This document shows, one piece after another, positions 42,355-51,556 of a stretch of 64,000 bases of DNA. Origin of the DNA: Ignavibacteriales bacterium (GTDB lineage: Bacteria; Bacteroidota; Ignavibacteria; Ignavibacteriales; SURF-24); the NCBI GenBank assembly GCA_026390815.1, contig JAPLFH010000055.1:1-64000 (forward strand). Direction: 5' to 3'. Numbering within the stretch: position 1 is the first letter of the stretch; each line of letters starts with the position of its first letter. A program made the translations under genes and the position numbers. The notes below the pieces were generated by a model. It was not told the origin of the DNA and did no database searches. It worked only from the letters and a program-made list of their open reading frames with translations.

Positions 42355-45300
42355 TTATTTTAATAAAATAAATTTCTTTACATCAACATAATTGCCCGCT
42401 TTCAATCTGTAGATATAAATACCGCTTGGTAATCCCGCTGTGTGGTAGCTGGCATCGAAAGTTACTTTATAACTTCCCGATGATTTCTTTTCATCAACTA
42501 GTGTTGCAATTTCTTTTCCTAAAATATCAAATACTTTTAAGGATACATTGGACATTTCATTTCTGGCGTTTAATGGAACAGAATATTCTATTATTGTTGT
42601 CGAGTTAAATGGGTTTGGATAGTTTTGTGAAAGAAAAAATTGCTTTGGAGAAGATGAAATAAATTCCTCATCAACTTTAGTTGTAAGATCAAAAAAGTCA
42701 ATAATCTTTTTTGCAACTTCCGTTCTTTTGCTTTGCGGATAGACGGTTTCGAACGGGAATCCGAAACAGACAAGTTTGCCAGGTGTGCTTCCACCTGTAA
42801 AAACTCCTTCAAAATAAATTCCTGCATAGCCAGCAGAAGTATCAACTCCAACATATTTTAGCAAACCAATCCCATTATTTACCGGCTTAACTACGTCCGG
42901 ATATTTTACGTTTATTGTGCCCTGTGTTCCATTATCAAAATAAAAAGAGCTAATTCCGCTAAAGATGGAATTGATCAAAGGCTCGGTTTGATAAATCGTT
43001 CCGGCGGCACCATTAGGCGCATCTGCCGCATATTTTATTTTAAGAAAATTGTTGATGAAACTTTTATCGCTGGTAGTTCCTTTGTAATCCAGATCCCAGG
43101 CAACTTCACTTCCGGTAACAAATAGTTTTCCACCGTTGGAAAGAAAACTTTTTACTTTGGTTTGTTCTGCTACGCTGAATGTTTCATCAACTGTGCTTTC
43201 TTCTCCAAGGATATAGTCTGCGGCTGAGTAATCATTCAAATTAAATAATCCATCGATAATTGCGTTGTTGGTAGCTGAACAAAACGATTTGAAATTATTT
43301 TGATGAAATGCCGTTGCATGTTGCCGGATAAAATTAAATGTGTTTCCTGTAGAAGCTCTGTCGAATCCGTTAACAATAATCAACTTTGCATTAACTTCAG
43401 TTGAAGGAACGCCGGCTAATACCTCAGATGGGGGAGAATCACCGGCAGAATTGCTTGCAACAATTTTGATGAAGAATAAAGAATCGGTTTGAAGATTGGT
43501 GACTATTAAATTATCCGGTTGAAGTGTAACAGTTTTACCAAAGGTTAATCCATCTTTACCGATTTTTACTTTGTAAGTTTTTACTGATGTATCCGGTTTT
43601 ACAATAATTCTTAAAGCAGTGCTTCCTTCAGTTTTAATACCGAATGATTGCGGTGTATATGGTATATTCAATTCCCTAAAATAACTTGGTTGATACATTT
43701 GTCCGGACTCATTGCTAAGAATTTTATATTTAACGGAATCTCTTAAAACATCTGAAACTGTAGTGAGCAAACTATCTATTATAATTTCCTTACTCAGGAG
43801 CCGAATACCGTGGCTGTAATCCACATAACTATCAATGTGTCCATTATAAACCGGTTGGATTGGTGTACCATCCAATTTATGCCAGCCGTAAATTACAACG
43901 TGGTTTGGTTTAGCTGGATCAACAATCTTGTTACTGATTACAACATCTTTTTTAATTCCTCCCACCACAACTCCAAGTGGTTTACCGGAAGAAATTCTTT
44001 GTTGTTCAATTGCCTGGTTGTGTTCAATAAATTTTGTTACAAGTTCGTTTGCATTACCAACCGGCAAGTAAGAAACTGGTGTAAGTTTTAAATCAGCGTT
44101 CAAATAAATATCATCAACAAGTTTTGGAGTTGGCATTGTTGCACCAAAAAGAGTAGCGAGTTTCTGTGCAGTCTTTGGTCCCATAGGTACCCGGCAGAAA
44201 TCATCGTTTGAACCGATTGCAAGATAATCCGGCATTACCTGGTAATAACATTTATGCAAAGCTCCGTTTACATCATTAAATGAAGAACGATTTGTTCTTA
44301 AAATCCTTAGAAAGTCCGGAATATTTCCTTTAGATATTTCATTAAAAATTTCAGTTTCTCTATCATCAAAAGACATATTATTTACAAACTGCATAAACTG
44401 CGTACCGGTTTTTGCTCCAGCGGGACGCGCAGGAATTGTTAATTGTTTAACCTGATAAAGATTTGATTGAACATATTGTGTGTAAGCCCGGCTGCCATAA
44501 TAAACATAATCCACACCTTCCAATGATGTTCCGGAAACCATTCCCTGGATGAAACCATTTAGCTCAACCTGAACTGTGTGAAGAATTTTTCTTTCCGGAT
44601 TATGTTTAAGAATAAATTTTATCCTTCCATCAAGGGCGGTATATTTTATAAAATCGGAATTCTCCTCGGATGTAAATTGAAAATAATTCTTAAAATAATT
44701 CTGCATCAATTTACTGCGATACCATGTTCCACCGGTAGGGCTAACCACCGGCAATCCATTGTACAAAGCTATGCTATCGTTGTATGCAAGCACACTTAGG
44801 AAATGTTTTGGAGAGGCGTTCAGCCAGGTAAGAAGTTTTTCTCCATAATTGTTATCATAATTGTAGTCGCTATCAAGGAAAGAAATTCTTTCAATATAAT
44901 CCGGTATAGTTGAGCCGCCATTCATAAATCCAAAAGTAAAACTACCGCCACCGCTATGCCCGGTTAGTACAACAAATGGATTATTATCCGCAAAAATATT
45001 TTTAATGGAATCAACAATGTTTCTTATGAGTGCAGCATTATTAGAATGATTTGATCTCCACGTGGGCCAACTTAGCTGGGTTGTTTCCAGATAAACTGTT
45101 ACCAGGTTGTAATCAAGATTATGTTCTCTAAGAAATCTTGTTTGTGCACCAATGTGCTGTATATCGTAATGCCAATCATCACCAGCTTTAAGTTTCTTGC
45201 CAAATGTCCAATCAGTGGAATTACCATTTGGTAATGCAAATAATGCTATACCAACTGGTTTGTTTATATCAAACTTTTCTGGTGAAGGAGCATTGATTTG

Positions 45301-45489
45301 AATTTTTACTTCAGGATCATATAAAAAATTTTTTACTTGTTCATCAAAAGGTGGAAGGACGGAAAAACCTGAAAGGTAAATTGAATTAATTTCTCTAATT
45401 GAATTTTCTTGTGAGAAAAATTTTGTAGCGGTGAGCAACATAAAAACTGAGAATACCAATTTAAAATTGATAAGTAATTTTATCTTCAC
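42355..45489 (-). CDS. secreted alpha/beta-hydrolase-like protein with T9SS sorting domain
   Basis: A 1044-residue exported protein. After a signal peptide (about 1-26) lies an alpha/beta-hydrolase-like region with GHSGGGSFTFGFMNGG (candidate Ser nucleophile, about residue 178). A FN3-like domain is at about 620-700, then a ThuA/DUF4350-like or glutamine-amidotransferase-like Rossmann region (about 705-930, KLFVTGSEVAWDLDY, GKLVCFGFPFET). The end is a T9SS type A domain (LSQNYPNPFNSTTIIEY, ending KKFILLK). The start codon is GTG, backed by AAGGAATTGAACC. Similar proteins are sometimes called xanthan lyase or Golvesin-like, but I see no proof of that activity. Confidence 0.78.
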   Translation of the reverse strand: MKIKLLINFKLVFSVFMLLTATKFFSQENSIREINSIYLSGFSVLPPFDEQVKNFLYDPEVKIQINAPSPEKFDINKPVGIALFALPNGNSTDWTFGKKLKAGDDWHYDIQHIGAQTRFLREHNLDYNLVTVYLETTQLSWPTWRSNHSNNAALIRNIVDSIKNIFADNNPFVVLTGHSGGGSFTFGFMNGGSTIPDYIERISFLDSDYNYDNNYGEKLLTWLNASPKHFLSVLAYNDSIALYNGLPVVSPTGGTWYRSKLMQNYFKNYFQFTSEENSDFIKYTALDGRIKFILKHNPERKILHTVQVELNGFIQGMVSGTSLEGVDYVYYGSRAYTQYVQSNLYQVKQLTIPARPAGAKTGTQFMQFVNNMSFDDRETEIFNEISKGNIPDFLRILRTNRSSFNDVNGALHKCYYQVMPDYLAIGSNDDFCRVPMGPKTAQKLATLFGATMPTPKLVDDIYLNADLKLTPVSYLPVGNANELVTKFIEHNQAIEQQRISSGKPLGVVVGGIKKDVVISNKIVDPAKPNHVVIYGWHKLDGTPIQPVYNGHIDSYVDYSHGIRLLSKEIIIDSLLTTVSDVLRDSVKYKILSNESGQMYQPSYFRELNIPYTPQSFGIKTEGSTALRIIVKPDTSVKTYKVKIGKDGLTFGKTVTLQPDNLIVTNLQTDSLFFIKIVASNSAGDSPPSEVLAGVPSTEVNAKLIIVNGFDRASTGNTFNFIRQHATAFHQNNFKSFCSATNNAIIDGLFNLNDYSAADYILGEESTVDETFSVAEQTKVKSFLSNGGKLFVTGSEVAWDLDYKGTTSDKSFINNFLKIKYAADAPNGAAGTIYQTEPLINSIFSGISSFYFDNGTQGTINVKYPDVVKPVNNGIGLLKYVGVDTSAGYAGIYFEGVFTGGSTPGKLVCFGFPFETVYPQSKRTEVAKKIIDFFDLTTKVDEEFISSSPKQFFLSQNYPNPFNSTTIIEYSVPLNARNEMSNVSLKVFDILGKEIATLVDEKKSSGSYKVTFDASYHTAGLPSGIYIYRLKAGNYVDVKKFILLK

Positions 45490-45591
45490 GGTTCAATTCC
45501 TTAAAACAGTTATTATTTTTTCTTGCGGAATTTACAAATAAATAAGAAGGATTAAAACCAGTAGGAGTTTAATTTTTCTATATGTTATTTT

Positions 45592-45999
45592 TTATTTAGA
45601 GGAAGTTTTTTGAAGCAAGGATGATTTATAAACGATATAGGGAGACAGGAAGGTGAACAACAAAACAAGAAGCCACAATCTTCCTTCCAAAATATTATAT
45701 TCCTGGAAAAGCTGTTCCAATGTTTTTCGCGCAAGATAATGACCAAAGCCAAATTCAAAAATCAAAGTCATAAAAAGCCATATGGTTCCAATAATTAATG
45801 CTTGCTTTGATGATTCAAGTTTCCATCTAATATTAAATAGCCGCGTTGCTTCAAATATCAGAATGATTAAAATTAACGAGGAAATTTGATGCGCCAGAAA
45901 TTGACCAGTAAATCCTGCATAAAGAAATTGTCTTGCTGTACCGTTTAAAATTGCCAGTACCGGCAGAAATAACCAGAGCAGGGAATATTTTTTATACAT
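45592..45999 (-). CDS. small membrane protein, four predicted helices
   Basis: A 135-residue hydrophobic protein, family not recognised. Helices are seen at LLWLFLPVLAILNG, FLAHQISSLILIILIFEATRLF (split over two lines), ALIIGTIWLFMTLIFEFGFG and LWLLVLLFTFLSPYIVY. The start MYKKYS (45999) is preferred, because the longer reading overlaps the upstream gene in another frame. It lies 16 bases after the dimeric-barrel gene and is probably in its operon. Confidence 0.55.
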   Translation of the reverse strand: MYKKYSLLWLFLPVLAILNGTARQFLYAGFTGQFLAHQISSLILIILIFEATRLFNIRWKLESSKQALIIGTIWLFMTLIFEFGFGHYLARKTLEQLFQEYNILEGRLWLLVLLFTFLSPYIVYKSSLLQKTSSK

Positions 46000-46015
46000 T
46001 TTCAAAATTAATTTG

Positions 46016-46306
46016 TTATGAAAATAATCTGGCAAAACCATCGTACGGAATCAATGGAATTACTTCAAAAGAAATCAATCCTTCTTTTACCAAGGGAAAA
46101 GTTTTTAGAATTTCTTTTGCTTCATTAACATCATTGCACTCCATAATTAATACCGCTTTATGCTCATCTTCATTAAAGTACAACTCACGGATTACTCCAT
46201 TCTGGTGGAGTTCCCACACTTTTATAGCTTCGTCTTTAAGAATTTTTTCAGTGAATTGTTCTGCAGTTATTTCGGAGTTTTCTTTTTCAATTGCTAAAAT
46301 TTTCAT
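46016..46306 (-). CDS. dimeric alpha/beta-barrel protein (YCII / muconolactone isomerase-like)
   Basis: A 96-residue cytosolic protein. Its pattern (KILAIEKE, FTEKILKDEAIKVWELHQ, ELYFNEDEHKAVLIMEC, AKEILKTFPLVKEGLISFEVIPLIPYDGF) matches the small ferredoxin-like dimeric barrel fold seen in YCII, muconolactone-isomerase-like and stress proteins. The enzymatic role is unknown. It is upstream of the small membrane protein gene. Confidence 0.7.
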   Translation of the reverse strand: MKILAIEKENSEITAEQFTEKILKDEAIKVWELHQNGVIRELYFNEDEHKAVLIMECNDVNEAKEILKTFPLVKEGLISFEVIPLIPYDGFARLFS

Positions 46307-46401
46307 AAATTTTTTTGGATATAGGATAATATATTGAAATTGATTTTAGCTGGTTATAAATTCAATTTATTATAAAATTATTATAGTAAATTTTCTGTTT
46401 T

Positions 46402-46659
46402 TTAGTTGTATGCACTTTTTCTATGTAAGATTGCAAGAATAGTTATTATATTATTTTCAACATCAAAGATAATTCTATAATCACCGACTCTTAGACGATA
46501 AAGACCTTTAAATTCTCCTTTTAGCATTTTAATATTGTTAAGTTCTAAACCTTTTATTGAAAGTTTATCGATTTTGTTTTTGATTGTGCTATGGAAAGGA
46601 TCATTGATTTGGTTGTAATCTTTTAATGCAGTTGGAGATATTTTAACAATGTATTTCAT
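46402..46659 (-). CDS. RelE/YafQ-family toxin of a type II toxin-antitoxin pair
   Basis: An 85-residue protein with the RelE/ParE fold: MKYIVKISPTALKDYNQI, IKMLKGEFKGLYRLRVGDYRIIFDVE and the final LHRKSAYN. The RLRVGDYRIIF segment and the terminal basic-aromatic residues are those used by ribosome-dependent mRNA interferases of this family. Its start overlaps the antitoxin stop by four bases (46656-46659), the usual coupled arrangement. The unit lies between the dimeric-barrel gene and PBP1. Confidence 0.88.
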   Translation of the reverse strand: MKYIVKISPTALKDYNQINDPFHSTIKNKIDKLSIKGLELNNIKMLKGEFKGLYRLRVGDYRIIFDVENNIITILAILHRKSAYN

Positions 46660-46877
46660 TTTACAAGATTCCAGTCAAGCATCTTTCCTTCTTTCTTTTC
46701 TTGTAATCCTCTTTTTACTTTCTTATAATCTTCTTCAGTTGATAAAATTTCTAAAGTTGGGTCTAATTTTTCTCTGTGCTTTAAATATTTTATAAAATTA
46801 AAGACTTCTCTAAGCTTACTTTGATCTAAAAGCGAAGCCTCTTTCTTTAGCTGTTCAAGAATTTGTATTCGGTCCAT
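46656..46877 (-). CDS. antitoxin of the RelE-type pair
   Basis: A 73-residue acidic/basic helical protein (MDRIQILEQLKKEASLLDQS, KLREVFNFIKYLKHREKL, then a flexible C-terminal part KVKRGLQEKKEGKMLDWNLVK). It has the size and order expected for an antitoxin: first gene, with the C-terminal tail wrapping the toxin. A GGATTAATT region precedes its ATG. The DNA-binding family cannot be assigned firmly. Confidence 0.72.
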   Translation of the reverse strand: MDRIQILEQLKKEASLLDQSKLREVFNFIKYLKHREKLDPTLEILSTEEDYKKVKRGLQEKKEGKMLDWNLVK

Positions 46878-46933
46878 AATTAATCCTTATAAATTCCTTA
46901 ATCAATATGCAAAATAAACTTATAAAATTCTAT

Positions 46934-48868
46934 TTAGTTACCTTGTAAGTGAATATGACATGAACCTTTTAACTTTAAAAAATCAACAGGGAAATATTTT
47001 TTATTCGGGCAATTTATTGTTGCCGGCTCGCCGGAATCAATACAAAGTTCTATATCTTGTATTGATGTTGGTCTTGTAAATTCTGTACCATAAAAACCTG
47101 TGACTTTTCTTGAAATATCAGACATCATTCTTCCCCAGATTGGTGCAGCCGCAGAGCCACCATACTGAAATCCACCATTTAATTTCCTTTTTGCATTGTC
47201 ATAGCCTGTCCAGATGGCAGTGCTTAATTGAGAATTATAACCTACAAACCAGGCATCCGTGTAATCTTGAGTTGTACCGGTCTTGCCTGCGGCAGTTCCC
47301 TTGTAATATCTTCTAACTGAAGCCGCTGTGCCGCTATCAACCACTGCCTGCATTGCTGTTGTTAGTAAATAACAAGTGGCTGAATCCAGAACAGTTACCG
47401 TATCAACATTAGCGCTGTAAAGCAGTCTTCCATTTTTATCTTCAATTTTTAATATTGAAAAAGGTTTGGCGTACTTTCCTTCCGAAGCGAATACGGCAAA
47501 GGATGCTGCCATCTCTAACGGTGTAACTTCTCCGGTTCCTAAGGCGATTGATGGATATGGTGGAATATAAGATTCGATCCCAACTTTTTTTGCAAACGCA
47601 ACCACCGAATCTGGTTTTGTAAGTTCAACAATTGCATGCGCTGCTGCTGCATTAACAGAATATTGAATAGCGCTTATCATTGGAATTGTATCATTTGTAA
47701 AAACTTCGGACGAATTTTGTGGTGTCCAAACCTGGTTGGTAATAGTGTCCACAACTGAAATGGGAGTATCGTAAGTTGGTGTTGCAAGTGTAAATCCTTT
47801 TTCCAGTAAACTTCCGTAAAGAAATGGTTTGAATGATGAACCGGGCTGGCGGTGAATTTGAATTGCACGATTCAAACCTCTTGCTTCGGAACCTGGATTT
47901 CCTCCAACCAATACCCGGATCATTCCTGTTCCTGGTTCAACGGAAACTAATCCAACCTGTGCTTCTTTCATAGAACCTGGAAAACTATTCCATTGAATTT
48001 TCACTGCATCCTCAGCAGCTTTTTGCATATCGTAATTTAGAGTTGTTGTAATCTTAATTTGATCTCTGTTCAGATAAATTCCTCTTTGGTTTAGGATTGC
48101 TGTTGCTTCACGTCGGACTTGTTCTAAAAAATGCCTGCCAAGATTTTCGTGCAGTTTTATTGATAGTGGCTGCTTTTTATATTTATTAAAATCACCATTG
48201 GAAAGTTTTCCAACTTCCACAAGATTGTATAAAACTTCATTCCTACGTGCCAATGTTTTTTCTGGATTCCTCGCCGGATCGTAAGCGCCGGGTGATTGAA
48301 GCAAACCAACTATTGTTGCTGCTTCTGTAATAGAAAGTTTATCTGGTGTCTTTCCAAAATATTCCTGGGCTGCTGCCCAAATGCCCCAAGAACTGTGTCC
48401 AAAGTAAACGGTGTTTAAATACAGTAATAGAATTTCATCTTTCGAAAATTTCCGTTCTAATGCTTTTGCTAATTCAATTTCACGCAGTTTCCTGGAGATT
48501 GATTTTTCAAAACTTAAGAAAAGATTCCGTGCTAACTGCATTGTAAGTGTGCTTCCACCCTGGGTGGAACCGGTAAGAGTTTTTAGAACAGCTCTTCCCA
48601 ATCCTTTGTAAGAAACTCCATCGTGATTGTAAAAATCTCTATCCTCGGTTGCAATCAAACTATAAATAATCCATTTGGAAATGTATCCGGTGCTTTTAAT
48701 ATCAACTCTGTTCTTCTCTCCAAAATAACCAAGCAATTTTCCATTTTGAGTAACAGCATAAGAAGCATAACTAATTTTAATCGGGGGAAGATCCTGCGGA
48801 AAAACTATCGTCTGTAAGTAAATAATAAAAAAAGTTAATAAAGAAAATCTTGTTTGCAGTAATTTCAT
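46934..48868 (-). CDS. bifunctional penicillin-binding protein 1 (transglycosylase/transpeptidase)
   Basis: A 644-residue class A PBP. The N-terminal hydrophobic segment (about 8-24) anchors or exports it. The GT51 glycosyltransferase domain (about 55-230) has the catalytic Glu75 in TEDRDFYNHDG and QGGSTLTMQLARNLF at 103-117. The transpeptidase domain (about 300-590) has SxxK at Ser344-Lys347 (QPGSSFKPF), SVN at 404-406 and KTGT at 529-532. It polymerises and cross-links peptidoglycan. The C-terminus ends with a Cys-containing tail (SGEPATINCPNKK). A housekeeping enzyme next to a toxin-antitoxin pair. Confidence 0.95.
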   Translation of the reverse strand: MKLLQTRFSLLTFFIIYLQTIVFPQDLPPIKISYASYAVTQNGKLLGYFGEKNRVDIKSTGYISKWIIYSLIATEDRDFYNHDGVSYKGLGRAVLKTLTGSTQGGSTLTMQLARNLFLSFEKSISRKLREIELAKALERKFSKDEILLLYLNTVYFGHSSWGIWAAAQEYFGKTPDKLSITEAATIVGLLQSPGAYDPARNPEKTLARRNEVLYNLVEVGKLSNGDFNKYKKQPLSIKLHENLGRHFLEQVRREATAILNQRGIYLNRDQIKITTTLNYDMQKAAEDAVKIQWNSFPGSMKEAQVGLVSVEPGTGMIRVLVGGNPGSEARGLNRAIQIHRQPGSSFKPFLYGSLLEKGFTLATPTYDTPISVVDTITNQVWTPQNSSEVFTNDTIPMISAIQYSVNAAAAHAIVELTKPDSVVAFAKKVGIESYIPPYPSIALGTGEVTPLEMAASFAVFASEGKYAKPFSILKIEDKNGRLLYSANVDTVTVLDSATCYLLTTAMQAVVDSGTAASVRRYYKGTAAGKTGTTQDYTDAWFVGYNSQLSTAIWTGYDNAKRKLNGGFQYGGSAAAPIWGRMMSDISRKVTGFYGTEFTRPTSIQDIELCIDSGEPATINCPNKKYFPVDFLKLKGSCHIHLQGN

Positions 48869-48988
48869 TTTGATATTTAATTGAGCCCAAAATTATTTGT
48901 GTTAAACCTTGTTTGATGATGAATTGTTTCAGAGCTACTTTTCATTTCTTGAAGTAACAATGTTACTCATATAAAAAAGCAACGGGAA

Positions 48989-49762
48989 TTAATACCGGAA
49001 GTGTTTAATTTGTTCTCCTTTAACTCCAATTTCTGTCATTGCTTCAATTCCAATTTGAAGATGAAGATCCACATATTTTTCTGTTACATGCCGGTCAGAT
49101 TCTTCAGTCTTTACACCTTCTGGAATCATCGGCATATCAGAAACAAGCAGCAAGGCACCGCGTGCAATTTCGTTTACATGTCCAACAATAAACAAAGTTG
49201 CTGTTTCCATGTCAATTCCAATAACCGAAAGTTTTTGAAGGTAATTTTTAAAATCTTCATCCCATTCCCATACACGGCGGTTTGTTGTATATATAACCCC
49301 GGTTCTGTAATCAAGATTATGAGAAATAATTTTATCTGAAACAAACTTGTGAAGTTTAAAGGAGGGAAGTGCGGGTACTTCTTTAGGAACATAGTCGTTA
49401 CTTGTACCTTCTCCACGGATAGCCGCAATTGGAAGAATAAAGTGACCGATTTCCGTACTGGTTTTTAAACCTCCGCATTTACCAAGAAACAAAACTCCTT
49501 TTGGTTCGCGTGCAACTAATAAATCCATAACCGTGGCGGCATTTGCAGAACCAATTCCAAAATTTATAATTGTTAATCCAGCCGAGTTTGTAACAGTTTG
49601 CATTGGTCGCCCAACACCATTAATATCGCAGCTAAACTGATCTGCAAACTTTGTTAGGTAGTTATGGAAGTTTGTAAGAAGCATGTAATCTCCGAAATCA
49701 TCTATTTGTGTTCCGGTGTAACGCGGCAGCCAGTTTTTAGCAATATCAAGTTTTGTTTTCAT
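48989..49762 (-). CDS. amn: AMP nucleosidase
   Basis: A 257-residue member of the purine nucleoside phosphorylase-like family, of the short type found in Bacteroidota-like genomes. It hydrolyses AMP to adenine and ribose-5-phosphate. Visible features are NWLPRYTGTQIDDFGDYMLL, INFGIGSANAATVMDLL, LFLGKCGGLK and the ribose-site segment VIGIDMETATLF. The start is put at the ATG at 49762; a few in-frame codons upstream are less likely. It is followed 120 bases later by PBP1, and upstream by RluE and GT2. Confidence 0.9.
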   Translation of the reverse strand: MKTKLDIAKNWLPRYTGTQIDDFGDYMLLTNFHNYLTKFADQFSCDINGVGRPMQTVTNSAGLTIINFGIGSANAATVMDLLVAREPKGVLFLGKCGGLKTSTEIGHFILPIAAIRGEGTSNDYVPKEVPALPSFKLHKFVSDKIISHNLDYRTGVIYTTNRRVWEWDEDFKNYLQKLSVIGIDMETATLFIVGHVNEIARGALLLVSDMPMIPEGVKTEESDRHVTEKYVDLHLQIGIEAMTEIGVKGEQIKHFRY

Positions 49763-49812
49763 TATTCTTCTAACCAATTTCTAAATTAAAGTTGAAAAAA
49801 TCACATGCTAAT

Positions 49813-50394
49813 TTAAAGAATTTTATCCATTGATCTAAGTTCGATAACTTCTCCCGGTTTCATTTTTTCAAGTTTCAGTTTTCCAATTCTAATTCTTATT
49901 AAACGCAATGTTGGAAAGCCAATATGTGCGGTCATCTTTCTTACCTGGCGATTTCTACCTTCAATTAAAGTTATGCTTAACCACGAAGTTGGAATATTTT
50001 TGCGATAACGAATCGGTGGAATTCTTTCCGGTACATCAGGTGCAAATTCAAGTAGCTTTGCTTTTGCCAGAAGAGTTTTCTTTCCTTCAATAACTACACC
50101 TTCCTCTAATTTCTTCAAATCATATGTTGAAGGAACTCCTTCCACCTGAACTGAATATTCTCTTTCATGTGCATTTTTTGGGTTTAGCAATTGATTCACC
50201 AATGTAGTGTCATTGGTTAATAACAATAAGCCTTCGCTGTCCATATCAAGCCTGCCAACAGGGTACACATCTTTTGGAAAAGAATAAAGATCGCCAAGCG
50301 TTGGTCTTGCTCCCTTATCGGAAAATTGTGTTAACATTCCGTAAGGTTTGTAAACGATAAAGTATTTGATTTTTTTTTTATTGAAGGAATACAT
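49813..50394 (-). CDS. 23S rRNA pseudouridine synthase, RluE-like
   Basis: A 193-residue RsuA/RluB/RluE/RluF-family enzyme lacking the S4 RNA-binding domain, as RluE does. The catalytic Asp50 lies in PVGRLDMDSEGLLLLTND. Other family blocks are YFIVYKPYGMLTQF and the C-terminal EGRNRQVRKMTAHIGFPTLRL. It modifies one uridine in 23S rRNA; the exact position cannot be told from sequence alone. It lies 7 bases after the stop of the GT2 gene. Confidence 0.93.
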   Translation of the reverse strand: MYSFNKKKIKYFIVYKPYGMLTQFSDKGARPTLGDLYSFPKDVYPVGRLDMDSEGLLLLTNDTTLVNQLLNPKNAHEREYSVQVEGVPSTYDLKKLEEGVVIEGKKTLLAKAKLLEFAPDVPERIPPIRYRKNIPTSWLSITLIEGRNRQVRKMTAHIGFPTLRLIRIRIGKLKLEKMKPGEVIELRSMDKIL

Positions 50395-50401
50395 TTTTCA
50401 A

Positions 50402-51064
50402 TCAATCTTTGATACCATTAATCTTTTGTTGCTGGTTTGTAATACTATCCAATACATCGCGATGATATATGTAGGTGGGGAATTCAACTTTATTAATACT
50501 GAATATTTTTTCAGCTCTTTCTAAAAAGTCGGAATCTTCACTGTAAGTTATATTTTTAAACCCATCAAGCTCTATAAATATTTTTCTTTTGGCAAAGAAT
50601 GTTCCGCCTATAGTGCATTGGTTTAAATGAATTGTTTTATCAGGATTATATTTATCAACTACGTACGGATTACCAATTACCTGTACTCCACCATGGATCA
50701 TATCTATTAGAGGATGCTCTTCCATATAATCAAATCTTATTTTTAAATGATCAACTGAATATTCATCATCGCTATCCAGAAAAGTTATGTATTTGCCCAC
50801 GGCGGCTTGAATTCCAGCATTTCTACTTAATGCTAATTTTCTGTTTTTATGTTTGATGTATCGGATATTTTCGTTCAGATTTAGATATTCATTTAAAATT
50901 TGAAATGTATTATCATTACTCCCGTCATCAACAAGCAGCAATTCCCATTCAATAAAATTCTGCGCAAGTAAGGAATTAATACTTCTTTTAAAATATTTTG
51001 CCCGGTTAAAGGTAGCCATAATAACAGAAATTTGCGGTTCAAAATCTTGATATACACGGATCAT
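50402..51064 (-). CDS. family 2 glycosyltransferase
   Basis: A 220-residue GT-A fold enzyme. The nucleotide-sugar binding region is SVIMATFNRAKYFKRSINSL, WELLLVDDGSNDNT, and the metal-binding DxD is in ITFLDSDDEY. No membrane helix is seen, so it is peripheral or cytosolic. The sugar and acceptor are unknown. It starts a minus-strand run with the RluE-like gene and AMP nucleosidase. Confidence 0.88.
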   Translation of the reverse strand: MIRVYQDFEPQISVIMATFNRAKYFKRSINSLLAQNFIEWELLLVDDGSNDNTFQILNEYLNLNENIRYIKHKNRKLALSRNAGIQAAVGKYITFLDSDDEYSVDHLKIRFDYMEEHPLIDMIHGGVQVIGNPYVVDKYNPDKTIHLNQCTIGGTFFAKRKIFIELDGFKNITYSEDSDFLERAEKIFSINKVEFPTYIYHRDVLDSITNQQQKINGIKD

Positions 51065-51217
51065 GTTTTTATGATTTTTATCATTTTTAAGGGTTTTAAC
51101 TTATAAATTCAAATTTTAATAAAAGCCGTTTTTTATGTCTTATAGTTTACTTATTTTAAAGCCATAATTTCCAGCTATTTTTTTTATAAAATACTAAATC
51201 TGCTGGGAGGTAAAATT

Positions 51218-51451
51218 ATGTCATATAGAGATCAAAGTAAATATTTCGAATGTTTAAAAAGATTTGAAAGAAAATTTGATTGGAGAGAATTAGAAGATTA
51301 CAAAATTCTTTTAGAAAGACATAAAGATGAAGAGGATTTTGACAAAGAATCGCTTGAATGGTTAAAAGAGCTTTACGTAAAATACTTTGTAAATAGAGAG
51401 AAAAAGAATTTTGATGACATTTTCAAGAAACCAACCAAAGATGGTAAATAG
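51218..51451 (+). CDS. small charged hypothetical protein (77 aa)
   Basis: A short, strongly charged helical protein (MSYRDQSKYFECLKRFERKF, ELEDYKILLERHKDEEDFDK, and LKELYVKYFV). No family recognised. It has a clear GGGAGG ribosome binding site nine bases before the ATG, which supports it as a real gene. It precedes the DUF2723 gene by about 100 bases. Confidence 0.65.
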   Translation: MSYRDQSKYFECLKRFERKFDWRELEDYKILLERHKDEEDFDKESLEWLKELYVKYFVNREKKNFDDIFKKPTKDGK

Positions 51452-51556
51452 TTGACCAGATACTTAGAATGTTTTCTTTTCTAATCAAAATGATTTTTGT
51501 TGGAACAACCAACCGCCAATTTTCGTATAAACTTGTAATATTTTCCAGAGGATTTG

